Part shown: piece after piece, positions 1 to 8,584 of the stretch
Layout of the letters: each line of letters starts with the position of its first letter
Position numbering within the stretch: the first letter of the stretch is position 1
Source: Paracoccaceae bacterium
GTDB lineage: Bacteria; Pseudomonadota; Alphaproteobacteria; Rhodobacterales; Rhodobacteraceae
Assembly (NCBI GenBank): GCA_012103375.1
Contig: WLWX01000001.1
Span: 372,001-436,000, forward strand
DNA: 64,000 bases
Reading direction: 5' to 3'
Program-made: the position numbers and the translations under genes
Notes under the pieces: model-generated
Databases searched by the model: none
Told to the model about the DNA's origin: nothing
Seen by the model: the letters and a program-made list of their open reading frames with translations, nothing else

Positions 1-2
1 TG

Positions 3-344
3 GAAAGTGTGCAGAACGCCATTGATCAGGCCGAAACCGTCGCAGCAAACATGCTGGGGGCGGAAACCGAGTATGTGCCGCATCCCTGGCTCTGGTCGGA
101 TCAATACGATCTGAAGCTGCAAATCGCCGGACTGAACACCGGATACGACCAAGTGGTCGTGCGCCAGGTCGGGGATGCACGGTCGCACTGGTATTATCGC
201 GGGGACAGGCTGATCTCGGTCGATGCGATGAACGACTCGCGCGCCTATATGGTCGCCAAGCGGCTGATCGAGGCGGGTAAATCCCCGGCCCCAGAGGTGG
301 TCGCCGATCCCGCGACCGAACTGAAGCCGCTGCTGCGCGCGTGA
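3..344 (+). CDS. FAD-dependent ferredoxin reductase, C-terminal part
   Basis: This is the 3' end of a gene that begins before the window. The frame is open to the first base, so the GTG at 9 is not a real start. The visible ~113 residues carry the 'PHPWLWSDQYDLKLQIAGL' pattern typical of the C-terminal domain of NAD(P)H:ferredoxin/rubredoxin/putidaredoxin reductases. That domain follows the two Rossmann domains and contributes to the dimer and the FAD pocket. Such enzymes pass electrons from NAD(P)H to a small iron-sulfur protein, often for a P450 or dioxygenase. The stop codon overlaps the GTG start of rsmD. Family assignment is good; the redox partner is unknown. Confidence 0.8.
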   Translation, partial: ESVQNAIDQAETVAANMLGAETEYVPHPWLWSDQYDLKLQIAGLNTGYDQVVVRQVGDARSHWYYRGDRLISVDAMNDSRAYMVAKRLIEAGKSPAPEVVADPATELKPLLRA

Positions 345-904
345 GGATCATCGCCGGTGACTGGCGCGGCCGCACCCTGACGCCGGTGGGCAAAGGCGAC
401 GCGGGCGCGCATCTGCGCCCCACAACTGATCGCATCCGCGAAAGCCTGTTCAACATGCTGACCGGCGGGCGATTTGGTGACCCGATTACAGGCGCGCGGG
501 TGCTGGACCTCTTCGCGGGGACCGGGGCGTTAGGGCTGGAAGCGCTCAGCCGCGGGGCCGCCCATGCGACGTTTATCGACAGCGGGCGCATTGCCCAGGG
601 GTTGATCCGCAAGAATATCGCGCTTTGCGGTGCGGCGGCGGCGACCCTGAAATCACTGGATGCAACCCGCCTGCCGGTGAACCCGGATGCGCCCTATGAT
701 CTGGTGTTCCTCGACCCGCCTTACGGTCAATGGCTGGGCAATCTGGCGATGCCGATTGCGCTGCAAGGCGGCTGGCTGGCACAAGGTGCATTGGTAGTTT
801 GGGAGGATGAGGCCGAGCCCACTCCGACTGCAGGCCTGAAACGCCTCGACAGTCGGCGTTATGGCGATACGGTGGTGACGATCTACGAAGTCGAAGGCCC
901 ATGA
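341..904 (+). CDS. rsmD: 16S rRNA (guanine(966)-N2)-methyltransferase RsmD
   Basis: RsmD methylates N2 of G966 in 16S rRNA of the assembled 30S subunit, using SAM. The 187-residue length fits the family. The start reads MRIIAGDWRGRTL, followed by the conserved 'LRPTTDRIRESLFNML' segment (~residues 27-42), a SAM-binding 'VLDLFAGTGALGLEALSRGA' loop (~55-74) and the catalytic 'DPPYGQ' (~124-129). The start is GTG at 341, whose last bases overlap the TGA of the preceding reductase gene, so translation is probably coupled. The next gene starts 3 nt before this stop. Confidence 0.95.
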   Translation: MRIIAGDWRGRTLTPVGKGDAGAHLRPTTDRIRESLFNMLTGGRFGDPITGARVLDLFAGTGALGLEALSRGAAHATFIDSGRIAQGLIRKNIALCGAAAATLKSLDATRLPVNPDAPYDLVFLDPPYGQWLGNLAMPIALQGGWLAQGALVVWEDEAEPTPTAGLKRLDSRRYGDTVVTIYEVEGP

Positions 905-1275
905 GCGATTTGCCGGACCATTTCTGCCCCGGCTGCGGGGCCGCGCAAAAGGTGTTTCCCCGCTATCCCTGGTATTTTTGCAAAGACTGCGTCAAGCGCG
1001 CCACCGACGGCGCGGGGCGGGCGCTGAAATTCGCCAATACCAGCGCTGGCGGCGGCTTCGCATTCGCCTATGCTGCGGCCGATGACTGGGTCTGTTGTGG
1101 CCACGTGCTGTGCCGGATTCAGCGGCGCCCGGTTCTGGTGGGCGAGGCGCGATTTGGCGGCATTGTCGCCCAGCCGGTGCCGGACCGACCACTGGAAAGC
1201 TCGCCCAATGATACGATCAACCTGAAAGGCAAGGAACGCTATGTCCCTGACGACACCAAGCGCCGTCCTATTTGA
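901..1275 (+). CDS. Hypothetical zinc-ribbon protein
   Basis: No specific function is recognised. The 124-residue protein opens with CPGC, followed by a second CKDC pair about 15 residues later; together they can form a zinc ribbon. Another Cys cluster (CCGHVLC) lies in the middle. The ATG overlaps the stop of rsmD (ATGA-type junction) and its 3' end overlaps the start of the HAD gene by 35 nt, so it belongs to one compact operon. It is probably soluble and cytoplasmic, as there is no signal peptide or membrane segment. Confidence 0.65.
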   Translation: MSDLPDHFCPGCGAAQKVFPRYPWYFCKDCVKRATDGAGRALKFANTSAGGGFAFAYAAADDWVCCGHVLCRIQRRPVLVGEARFGGIVAQPVPDRPLESSPNDTINLKGKERYVPDDTKRRPI

Positions 1276-1894
1276 TTGCGACGGCGTGCTCGTCGATAGC
1301 GAGCCGATCACTGATACTGTGCTGATCGCCAATCTTGCCGGATATGGATTGCACCTTGCCCCCGAGCAGGTGACCAAGATGTTCACCGGCGGCACGATCA
1401 AAGGTGTCGAGCAAAGCGCGCGCAGCATGGGCGCCGACCTTCCCGCAGACTGGATCGACAGGATCTATGCCGCGACCTTCGAACAGTTGCAGGCAGGAAC
1501 GCCCTTGATTGACGGCGTGCCAGAGGTGCTGGACGCGCTGGACCTGCGCGGTATTCCCTATGCTATCGGATCCAACGGGCCGATGGCGAAGATGCGGATC
1601 ACGCTGGGCCAGCACGGGTTGTGGGACCGGTTTCAGGGACGGATATTCTCGTGCCACGAACACGGGGACGCCAAGCCTGCGCCGGATCTTTACCTGCGCG
1701 GGGCTGCGGCAACCCGCCAGCGCCCCGAAGATTGCGTTGTCATCGACGACAGCGTCGCAGGGTGCCGCGCCGGGGTCGCCGCAGGAAGCCGCACCATTGG
1801 TTTTGCCCATGCCAGCGATCCCGAAAGCCTGCGCGCCGTCGGGGCAGACCCCGTCACCTCGATGGCCGAGGTGCGCGCGCTGTTGGGGTTATGA
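1241..1894 (+). CDS. HAD-superfamily phosphatase (beta-phosphoglucomutase/Gph-like)
   Basis: This is a cytoplasmic HAD hydrolase of 217 residues that removes phosphate from a small metabolite. Motif I is 'LFDCDGVLVDSE' (~residues 10-21); both Asp residues of DxD are present. The C1-type helical cap follows, then motif II 'GSNG', and motif IV 'VVIDDSVAGCRAG' (~167-179) with its acidic pair. The layout matches the GS-family phosphatases near beta-phosphoglucomutase and phosphoglycolate phosphatase; the substrate cannot be told from sequence. An AAGGAA ribosome site lies just upstream inside the previous gene. Its end overlaps the converging panE-like gene by 6 nt. Confidence 0.85.
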   Translation: MSLTTPSAVLFDCDGVLVDSEPITDTVLIANLAGYGLHLAPEQVTKMFTGGTIKGVEQSARSMGADLPADWIDRIYAATFEQLQAGTPLIDGVPEVLDALDLRGIPYAIGSNGPMAKMRITLGQHGLWDRFQGRIFSCHEHGDAKPAPDLYLRGAAATRQRPEDCVVIDDSVAGCRAGVAAGSRTIGFAHASDPESLRAVGADPVTSMAEVRALLGL

Positions 1895-2824
1895 GGCGGC
1901 GGCCTCAAGCTGATCCGCGATCGGTTTAAGTGCCGCATAAAGGACCGAGTGGATCGGCGTCGGCACGCCGTGTTTTGTGCCAAGACGCACCACCTCGCCG
2001 CTCATAAACTCGTGCTCCAGCGGTTTTCCGGCGCTCAGATCGTCCAGCATCGAGGCATGCATCGTGCCGGGCAGGCGCTGGATGAAGCCCCAATATTGTT
2101 CAAGTGCGGTGTCGGGGAAGTCTGGCAAAATGACATCTGCGACGGCGCAGGCTTCGGCAATTGCATTCTGAAACAGCTCGCCAGAAACCGGGTTTTCCCG
2201 CAATGGTCCGATATCAAGGCCGGTCAGGGTCGTCAGGCTGGCCAGCGCGCTTTGCGAACAGAACTTCGCCCAGATGTCGTTGAGGATTGTTGTAGAAAGC
2301 AACCCGGTCGCCGCCGGGCTGTCGTTCAGCGCATCGGCAAGACGCTGGCAACGCGCAGTCTCGGTTCCGTCCAGTTCGCCAAACAGCAGAATCTCGAAGT
2401 CCGAGTCATGTTTGATCGTGCCGGGTGTCGGGACACTTGCAGGAATGCGCGCGACACCGGGCACCACGTGATGCATGCCGATCACGGCGCCAAGACGCTC
2501 ATGCGCGCTGACGCCATTCTGGCAGGTCACGACCAATGTGTCGTCGCGCAGCATCGGCTTGATCGCCTCGGCAGCGATTTCGACATCGCGGTTTTTGACC
2601 ATGAACATCACAACATCGACCGGTCCAACCTCGGCCGGGTCACCGGTTGCGTGAATGTCTGTCACATGGGCGTCGCCCAGCGGGCTGGTGATCCGCAGGC
2701 CGTCAGCCTGCATCGCGGCCAGATGCGCGCCACGGGCGATCAGCCAGACATCATGGCCCGCCTGTGCCAGCCGACCGCCGAAGTATCCGCCAATTGCACC
2801 CGCGCCCATCACAGCGATTTTCAT
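1889..2824 (-). CDS. panE: 2-dehydropantoate 2-reductase (ketopantoate reductase)
   Basis: The enzyme reduces ketopantoate to pantoate with NADPH in pantothenate/CoA synthesis. The 311 residues match the ApbA/PanE family. An N-terminal Rossmann motif 'GAGAIGGYFGGRLA' lies at ~7-20. The 'MVKNRDVE' segment follows, with its Lys in the usual position, and 'VTCQNGV' (~99-105) supplies the conserved Asn. The C-terminal helical domain contains 'DIWAKFCSQSALASLTTL', where the family has its catalytic Lys. It lies 64 nt downstream of map on the same strand. Family paralogues with other 2-oxoacid substrates exist, so the gene symbol is moderately certain. Confidence 0.85.
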   Translation of the reverse strand: MKIAVMGAGAIGGYFGGRLAQAGHDVWLIARGAHLAAMQADGLRITSPLGDAHVTDIHATGDPAEVGPVDVVMFMVKNRDVEIAAEAIKPMLRDDTLVVTCQNGVSAHERLGAVIGMHHVVPGVARIPASVPTPGTIKHDSDFEILLFGELDGTETARCQRLADALNDSPAATGLLSTTILNDIWAKFCSQSALASLTTLTGLDIGPLRENPVSGELFQNAIAEACAVADVILPDFPDTALEQYWGFIQRLPGTMHASMLDDLSAGKPLEHEFMSGEVVRLGTKHGVPTPIHSVLYAALKPIADQLEAAAS

Positions 2825-2888
2825 GTCCCGCCCCCCGCTTCCATGGTTCAGGGCAGGCTACTATTCGGCATGTACGGGCGGCAAGCCG

Positions 2889-3701
2889 CTATGCCCAGGT
2901 CGGGTGGAATTTGTCCGCAGGCGAAAGCGTAAAGATCTCGACCCCATCCGCCGTGACGCCGACGGAATGTTCGAATTGCGCTGACAGCGATTTGTCGCGC
3001 GTCACCGCCGTCCAGTCATCGGACAGCACTTTGGTTTCGGGGCGGCCAAGATTGACCATAGGCTCGATCGTGAAGAACATGCCCTCTTCCAGCGTCGCAC
3101 CTGTGCCCGCGCGACCATAGTGCAGCACGTTGGGCGGCGCGTGGAACACCCGGCCCAGCCCGTGGCCGCAGAAATCGCGGACAATCGACATGCGGTGTGC
3201 TTCGGCATAGGCCTGAATGGCGTGGCCGATATCACCAAAAGTATTGCCGGGGCGCACCGCCTCGATCCCTTTCATCAGGGCGTCGTGGGTCACCTGGATC
3301 AACCGCTCGGCCTTGCGGGACAACTTGCCGGCGACATACATCCGGCTGCTGTCGCCGTACCAGCCATCGACGATCACCGTCACGTCGACATTCAGAATAT
3401 CACCATCTTTCAGGCGCTTATCACCCGGAATACCGTGGCAGACCACATGATTTACGCTGATACAGCTGGCGTGCCTGTACCCCTTATAGCCGATGGTGGC
3501 CGAGGTTGCGCCAGCCGCATCCACCGCATCATTGATGGCCTTGTCAATCTCGGCCGTGGTGCGCCCCGGTTCGACCAGCGGTGCAATACTGTCGAGGATC
3601 CGGGCCGTCAGCTGCCCCGCCTTGTGCATGCCTGCAAAATCCGCCGGTTCAAACAGGCGGATGCCGTCACGAGTGATACGAGAGGGGGTCGGGTCGTCCA
3701 A
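2889..3701 (-). CDS. map: Methionine aminopeptidase, type I
   Basis: The enzyme removes the initiator methionine from nascent proteins in the cytoplasm. The chosen start is TTG at 3701, with a purine-rich 'GAAAGAGAA' stretch just upstream; this gives 270 residues, normal for type I. The frame stays open upstream into the inserted IS, but that extension is an artefact. Metal ligands are visible: D in 'LNVDVTVIVDG', D in 'YGDSSRMY', H in 'CGHGLGRVFH', E in 'FTIEPM' and E in 'AQFEHSV'. Before the insertion, sfsA lay directly upstream on the same strand (its TAA is at 3754-3752, 50 nt before this start). The IS now separates map from any promoter further upstream. Confidence 0.93.
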   Translation of the reverse strand: MDDPTPSRITRDGIRLFEPADFAGMHKAGQLTARILDSIAPLVEPGRTTAEIDKAINDAVDAAGATSATIGYKGYRHASCISVNHVVCHGIPGDKRLKDGDILNVDVTVIVDGWYGDSSRMYVAGKLSRKAERLIQVTHDALMKGIEAVRPGNTFGDIGHAIQAYAEAHRMSIVRDFCGHGLGRVFHAPPNVLHYGRAGTGATLEEGMFFTIEPMVNLGRPETKVLSDDWTAVTRDKSLSAQFEHSVGVTADGVEIFTLSPADKFHPTWA

Positions 3702-3785
3702 GGCATTCTCTTTCGCTGCGATTTTGCGGGTATATAGGGCGTTACAGGCAGTTATTCCAGTTCTGGTGCAAGGCGAATGCGTCCG

Positions 3786-5301
3786 GATACTGTTGAAAAA
3801 GTCCGTTGATTGGCCGCGCACGCTCTGATTCACTTGTTTTGAGGGTGGAGGGTTCGGCGATGATGGGTCCAAGGCAAGTTGCGCAAGGCGCGCTGTTCTA
3901 TGAGTTCTCGATCGAGAGTTTTGTGCCGAAGGATCATCCCGTCCGGGGAATTGATCGCTTCCTTGATCTGACAGGTGTGCGCCCCTTGCTCGCTTCATAC
4001 TACAGTGCCAATGGCCGCCCTTCGATTGATCCTGAACTGATGATCCGCATGCTGTTGTTGGGCTATTGTCAGGGCATCCGTTCCGAGCGACGGCTTTGCG
4101 AAGAGGTTCATGTCAATCTGGCGTATCGTTGGTTTTGTAAGCTTGATTTGGCTGATCCAGTGCCCGACCATTCGACATTCTCTAAGAACCGGCATGGCCG
4201 TTTCCGCGAGAGCGGTTTGTTCCGACATTTGTTCGAGGTCGTTTTGCAGCGCTGCATGGATGAGGGGCTGGTTGGCGGCCACAGCTTTGGTGTTGATGCC
4301 AGTCTGATCCCCGCGAATGCAAACCAGACGCGCGGCGTTGAAAGCAAAGACGGACTGCCAGCAGATCTGACGTCCCGTGCCGTCGACGAATATCTCGAGA
4401 CGCTGGATGATGTGGCCTTCGGTGCTGCGACCAAGGTCGTCCCCAAATACATCTCACCGGCTGATCCAGCAGCGCGTTGGACTGGGGCTGACGGGGGAGC
4501 CGCCTACTTTGCCTATTCCACTAACTATATGGTCGATTTGGATAATGCAGTCATCGTGGACGTCGAGCCGACGGCTCCGATCCGGCCTGCAGAGGCGCGG
4601 GCAGCAAGGGAGATGATCGATCGTGTACATGAGCGGTTTGGCATCAAACCTGACAAGCTTGTGGGTGATACGGGTTACGGATCAGCCGAGATGTTGGGCT
4701 GGCTTGTGGACGAACGTCAAATCGAACCCCACATTCCGGTCTGGGATAAGTCAAAACGAACTGACGGCACATTCTCACGCGAAGACTTTGTCTACGACCC
4801 GGCGACCGACAGCTATACTTGCCCGACCGGCAAAGCCTTGCAAACATATCGGCGGAACTTCTCAAAACCGCGAAAGCCCAATGGCAGCAAAGACGGGTTC
4901 ATCAGATACCGAGCCTCAAAGCACGATTGCGACGCATGCCCTCTGAAGTCGCAATGCTGTCCGAAGGACGACGGCAGACGCCTTATGCGGTCCGTTCACG
5001 AAGCCGCCCGAGACGTCGCTCGCGATATCCGAAAAACAGATGCCTACATGACGTCGTTCATCCAAAGGCGGAAGGTTGAAATGCTCTTTGCCCACCTGAA
5101 ACGATACATCGGCGTGCAGATGATGCGGCTTCGAGGACCCAAAGGCGCAACCGAACAGTTCCAACTCGCAGCAACAGCTCAAAACCTCCGGAAACTGGCG
5201 AAGTTGGTGCCAGCAACAGTGCCAACGTGAAAGAAAACGGCGCGCGGCCGCCTCTCGCTCAACAACGCGCCGACCAAAACATCGACTTCTTCAACAGTAT
5301 C
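3786..5301 (+). mobile_element. IS1182-type insertion sequence, copy A1 (1516 bp)
   Basis: The element ends are GATACTGTTGAAAAAGTC on the left and, read inward from the right, GATACTGTTGAAGAAGTC. The flanking 4 bp are TCCG at 3782-3785 and TCCG at 5302-5305, a clean target duplication. Removing the element and one TCCG restores the sfsA frame through to a TAA stop, which proves the boundaries. One full-length transposase gene is inside. A half copy with an identical N-terminal protein sequence lies at 54994-55937. Confidence 0.93.
3860..5230 (+). CDS. IS1182-family transposase (copy A1)
   Basis: This DDE transposase moves the surrounding element. The start ATG (MMGPRQVAQGALFYEF) has a GGTGGAGGG site upstream; an in-frame TTG at 3806 is less likely. 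The order is an N-terminal DUF772-type DNA-binding region with 'FSKNRHGRF' (~residues 90-98), then the DDE catalytic domain with 'FGVDASLI' (first Asp), 'GDTGYGSAEML' (second Asp) and, near the end, '[14 protein letters not shown]'-like sequence carrying the Glu. A Cys-rich patch (CDACPLKSQCC) precedes the last motif, as is usual for the family. At 456 residues it looks intact and possibly active. Confidence 0.92.
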   Translation: MMGPRQVAQGALFYEFSIESFVPKDHPVRGIDRFLDLTGVRPLLASYYSANGRPSIDPELMIRMLLLGYCQGIRSERRLCEEVHVNLAYRWFCKLDLADPVPDHSTFSKNRHGRFRESGLFRHLFEVVLQRCMDEGLVGGHSFGVDASLIPANANQTRGVESKDGLPADLTSRAVDEYLETLDDVAFGAATKVVPKYISPADPAARWTGADGGAAYFAYSTNYMVDLDNAVIVDVEPTAPIRPAEARAAREMIDRVHERFGIKPDKLVGDTGYGSAEMLGWLVDERQIEPHIPVWDKSKRTDGTFSREDFVYDPATDSYTCPTGKALQTYRRNFSKPRKPNGSKDGFIRYRASKHDCDACPLKSQCCPKDDGRRLMRSVHEAARDVARDIRKTDAYMTSFIQRRKVEMLFAHLKRYIGVQMMRLRGPKGATEQFQLAATAQNLRKLAKLVPATVPT

Positions 5302-5985
5302 TCCGCCCAGCGTGACGCCGTTCTGGTCTATCCGCGCACCTATGGCCAAAGCTTCGACACCCGCGCGGCGCGCAGCATGGAACGCCGCCGCATAGCCCGG
5401 ATCAAGGTCATCAGCCAAACGAAACCGCGCGCAATCGGTGCGCTGCACGAGGTACAGTATCACGGCGCGATCCCCGGCGGCCACCCGCACCGACAGATCG
5501 TCAAGATGCTTTGCCCCGCGTTTGGTGACGCTGTCGGGAAATTCGGCACAGTCCTCCGCGCGGCGCAGGGTGACGCTTTTGACCTCGACCCAGCAATCGG
5601 GCAATCCGGGCGCGCTCAGCAGGAAATCGCAGCGGCTGTTGTCGCCATAGCGGACCTCGGGGCGGCATGTGCCATAGGCGGCCAGCGCCGGGATCGTCTG
5701 TGCGGTCAACGCCTCCTGCACCACGCGGTTCGCGACGCCGGTGTCGATGGTGACCATGTGGCCGCCGGGCAGTTCGACCAACCGCCAGCCGTATTTCAGC
5801 TTCTTCTTCGGGTCGTCATTGGGTTCCAGCCAGACCCGCATGCCCGGCGTCGCCAGACCCATCATCGAACCGGGGTTTGGGCAATGTGCCGTCACCTCGG
5901 ACCCGTCGCCCAGTGACACATCCGCCAGAAAGCGCTTGTAGCGCCGGATCAAAATGGCCGGGATCAGAGGGGTTGGAAACTGCAT
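5302..5985 (-). pseudogene. sfsA: sfsA, 3' end displaced by IS insertion
   Basis: SfsA is a conserved DNA-binding, sugar-fermentation stimulation family protein with a nuclease-like fold. The ATG at 5985 gives MQFPTPLIPAILIRRYKRF. Family hallmarks follow: 'AHCPNPGSMMGL', 'VDTG'-like 'TIDTGVANRVV', 'RCDFLL' and 'WVEVKSVTL'. After 228 codons the gene runs into the IS at Gly-Gly. The missing tail lies at 3781-3752 beyond the IS and reads RIRLAPELE then TAA, so the undisturbed protein had 237 residues. The interrupted gene now reads through the IS end for 41 codons (DTVEEVDVLV...) to a stop at 5179. Only the last nine residues are replaced, so some function may remain. Confidence 0.88.
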
Positions 5986-6033
5986 GGCGCGCGACCTATA
6001 CCCGTGGCCAGCCCCAAGCAAGGACGCCCGCGC

Positions 6034-6765
6034 ATGCCAAACCCCACCGCCGCAATGCTTGTGATCGGAGATGAGATCCTGTCGGGCCGCACACGCGATG
6101 CCAACATGTACCATCTGGCCAATGTGCTGACCGAAAAAGGCATCGACCTGACAGAGGTGCGTGTGGTCGCCGATGACCGCACTGCCATCGTCACGGCGGT
6201 CAAGGTGCTGTCGGGTGCCTGGGATCACGTCTTTACCTCGGGCGGGATCGGGCCAACGCATGATGACATTACGGCCGATTGCATGGCCGAGGCTTTCGGG
6301 GTCGGCATTGATGTGCGTGACGATGCCCGCGCGCTGTTGGCCGCCCATTACGTCCGCAACGAATCCGAATTCAATGCGGCACGCCTGCGCATGGCGCGTA
6401 TCCCGGATGGGGCGGTTCTGATCGACAACCCGGTCTCGGTCGCGCCGGGGTTCTCGATCGGCAACGTGCATGTCATGGCAGGCGTCCCTGCGGTGTTCGA
6501 GGCGATGGTGGCCACAGTTATGTCCGAGCTGACAGGCGGCGCGCCCCTGATCAGCCAGACGGTCCGCATCGACCGGGGTGAAAGCGACATTGCCATGGTG
6601 TTGACAGGGCTGGCACAGGCGCACCCGGATTTGTCGATCGGCAGCTATCCGTTCCAACGCGACGGTAAATTCGGCGCGAACATCGTGATCCGGGGCACTG
6701 ATGAAGTCGAGATATCCGCCGTGCGCAACGCGCTGCTGGACGCCTTCGCCGGTGATGCGGCGTGA
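6034..6765 (+). CDS. Competence/damage-inducible CinA-type molybdopterin-binding protein
   Basis: The protein is a single MoCF_biosynth/CinA-N domain of 243 residues. The start at 6034 (MPNPTAAMLVIGDEIL) is preferred over the upstream GTG at 6004 because it begins at the conserved 'AAMLVIGDEILSGRTRDAN' segment. 'TSGGIGPTHDDITADCMAEAF' (~residues 68-88) is the signature loop of this fold. There is no C-terminal nicotinamide deamidase domain, so this is the short alphaproteobacterial form, whose exact activity is not established. It diverges from sfsA (48 nt apart) and overlaps the next gene by 4 nt. Confidence 0.85.
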   Translation: MPNPTAAMLVIGDEILSGRTRDANMYHLANVLTEKGIDLTEVRVVADDRTAIVTAVKVLSGAWDHVFTSGGIGPTHDDITADCMAEAFGVGIDVRDDARALLAAHYVRNESEFNAARLRMARIPDGAVLIDNPVSVAPGFSIGNVHVMAGVPAVFEAMVATVMSELTGGAPLISQTVRIDRGESDIAMVLTGLAQAHPDLSIGSYPFQRDGKFGANIVIRGTDEVEISAVRNALLDAFAGDAA

Positions 6766-7481
6766 CCTTGCCCGGGGCGCCCGACATCTATGCCGCGATA
6801 GAGGCGACCTGGCCGCCTGCAGCAACGGATCGTGTCGGTCCATGGACGATCCGGCACGGCGCTGGTGGCGGCAAACGCGTCTCGGCCGTGACGCTGGAGG
6901 GGGCGTTCGATGCCCTGCCTGATGCCGAAGCCGCCATGCGCGACCTGGGACAGACCCCGCTGGTCATGGTTCGCGAAGGCGAGGCGTTGCTGGACGCTTC
7001 GCTGGAAAGCCTGGGATATGCGGTGATCGACCCGGTGACGCTTTACGTCGTGCGCGCGACCGAGATTGCCACCCCCGCCCCGCGCATGGTCGCCTTCGAG
7101 GTCTGGCTGCCGCTGGCGATCATGGCGGACCTATGGGCCGACGGCGGGATCGGCGCGGGCCGACTGGAAGTGATGGAGCGGGTTCAGGGGCCGAAAACCG
7201 CATTGTTCGGGCGGGCGCAGAACCGCCCTGCCGCCTGCGCCTTCGTCGCCTGTGCCAAAGATATCGCGATGATTCACGCGCTGGAGGTCGCACCCGCAAT
7301 GCGGCGCATCGGGATGGGCGCGACCCTGACCCGCGCCGCTGCGGATTGGGCGGCGCGTCAGGGTGCGACCTGGCTGGCGCTGGCCGTGACCACGGCAAAT
7401 TCGGGGGCAAACGCGCTGTATTCCGGGCTTGGGATGCAGGCAGTCGGGCAGTATCACTATCGCATCAAGGAGGACGCATGA
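6762..7481 (+). CDS. GNAT-family N-acetyltransferase
   Basis: The acetyl-CoA-dependent acyltransferase has 239 residues. The C-terminal half holds the GNAT fold: 'IHALEVAPAMRRIGMGATLTRAAADWA' (~170-196), with the R/Q-x-x-G-x-G/A-type pyrophosphate loop written here as RRIGMGAT, and the terminal 'ANSGANALYSGLGMQAVGQYHYRIK', typical of GNATs. The N-terminal ~100 residues form a less typical domain. GTG/ATG-type coupling is seen at both ends: a 4-nt overlap with the CinA-like gene and overlap with the next ATG. The substrate is unknown. Confidence 0.82.
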   Translation: MTLPGAPDIYAAIEATWPPAATDRVGPWTIRHGAGGGKRVSAVTLEGAFDALPDAEAAMRDLGQTPLVMVREGEALLDASLESLGYAVIDPVTLYVVRATEIATPAPRMVAFEVWLPLAIMADLWADGGIGAGRLEVMERVQGPKTALFGRAQNRPAACAFVACAKDIAMIHALEVAPAMRRIGMGATLTRAAADWAARQGATWLALAVTTANSGANALYSGLGMQAVGQYHYRIKEDA

Positions 7482-8044
7482 CCGACCAACCAACCGCCCT
7501 GGACCTGCCTGCCGTCGACCCGCTGCCGCCGGAAACGCAGAAATATTTCGACATCTGCGCTGAAAAGCTGGGGCTGATCCCGAATGTGTTGCGCGCCTAT
7601 GCCTTCGACATCGCCAAGCTGGATGCATTCACCGCGCTCTACAACGATCTGATGCTGGGCGACAGCGGCCTGACCAAGCTGGAGCGCGAGATGATCGCCG
7701 TCGTCACCTCGTCGATCAATCGCTGCTGGTATTGTCAGGTCGCCCATGGCGCGGCTGTTCGCGCCCTGTCCGGTGACCCGGCACTGGGTGAAGCGATGGT
7801 GATGAACTGGCGCGCCGCTGACCTGAACGCGCGCCAGCGGGCGATGCTGGAATTCACCGAAAAGGTCACAACGGCCAGCGCAACGATTGCGGAGGGTGAC
7901 CGGCAGGCGCTGCGCGATGCGGGCTTCACCGATCGCGGCATCTGGGACATCGCCTCGGTCGCGGGGTTCTTCGCGATGAGCAATCGGGTCGCCTCGGCCA
8001 CCGGAATGCAGCCGAACGCAGATTATCACGCGCAGGCGCGCTGA
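7478..8044 (+). CDS. AhpD-like peroxidase-related protein
   Basis: The protein belongs to the carboxymuconolactone decarboxylase/AhpD-like fold, the 'peroxidase-related enzyme' group, with 188 residues. The redox motif 'NRCWYCQVAHG' (CxxC followed by H three residues later, ~residues 83-93) is intact, which argues for thiol peroxidase or disulfide-reductase activity. The start ATG at 7478 has a strong AAGGAGG 5-6 nt upstream and overlaps the stop of the GNAT gene. It is cytoplasmic. It ends the short operon 6034-8044. Confidence 0.88.
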   Translation: MTDQPTALDLPAVDPLPPETQKYFDICAEKLGLIPNVLRAYAFDIAKLDAFTALYNDLMLGDSGLTKLEREMIAVVTSSINRCWYCQVAHGAAVRALSGDPALGEAMVMNWRAADLNARQRAMLEFTEKVTTASATIAEGDRQALRDAGFTDRGIWDIASVAGFFAMSNRVASATGMQPNADYHAQAR

Positions 8045-8111
8045 TGCCGGACCGGTTTGATAACTGTGATCGTCATTTGCCTGTAGCGCCCGTGCGTGGC
8101 AGGCTTGTGCC

Positions 8112-8504
8112 ATGATACGCATTCTGTTCGCCTTACAGCTGCTTGCTGCCCCTGTTGCCGCCGAAACCCCGATGAGCGCGGCCGAGTTTGAAGCCTATAC
8201 CACGGGCAAGACTCTGACGTTCAGCCGCGCTGGGCGCGAATACGGGATCGAAGAGTATTTCGATGATCGCCGCGTGCGTTGGTCATTCCTCGATGGGCAA
8301 TGTCAAGAAGGCGTTTGGTACGAAGAGGGCGACAAAATCTGCTTCGTCTATGAGTTGGAGCCAAGCCCGCAATGCTGGCGATTCACCCGGCGTGGCGGCG
8401 GGCTGCGCGCAGATTTTGCCGATAGTGACGAAGTCCTGGAACTTTATGAAACCCGGGAAAGCGATGAGCCGATGACCTGCATCGGACCCGATGTCGGCGT
8501 TTGA
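8112..8504 (+). CDS. Hypothetical secreted protein
   Basis: The 130-residue protein starts MIRILFALQLLAAPVAAETP, a clear Sec signal peptide with an Ala-x-Ala cleavage site around residue 17. The mature part is acidic and has four Cys residues ('DGQCQEG', 'ICFVYE', 'QCWRF', 'TCIGPD') that could form two disulfides in the periplasm. I do not recognise a named family. It is separated from the AhpD-like gene by 67 nt and ends just before a bidirectional terminator-like hairpin. Confidence 0.7.
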   Translation: MIRILFALQLLAAPVAAETPMSAAEFEAYTTGKTLTFSRAGREYGIEEYFDDRRVRWSFLDGQCQEGVWYEEGDKICFVYELEPSPQCWRFTRRGGGLRADFADSDEVLELYETRESDEPMTCIGPDVGV

Positions 8505-8531
8505 TTGACCGGACTGCGCACGTTGAGATAG

Positions 8532-8553
8532 CCGGAGGGGCCAGCCCCTCCGG
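8532..8553. terminator. Terminator-like GC hairpin between convergent genes
   Basis: CCGGAGGGGC at 8532-8541 is the exact reverse complement of GCCCCTCCGG at 8544-8553. The hairpin sits between the stops of the secreted protein gene (+) and xseA (-), so it probably ends both transcripts. There is no long U-tract on either side, only GATATTTT on the + side. Confidence 0.6.
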
Positions 8554-8584
8554 ACCTCCCCGGGATATTTTCGGGTCAATGATG

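Noticed and set aside
2889-3998. A 369-codon version of map reaching into the IS
   Set aside because: The extra N-terminus is translated IS end; the natural TTG start at 3701 has a ribosome site and fits the family length.
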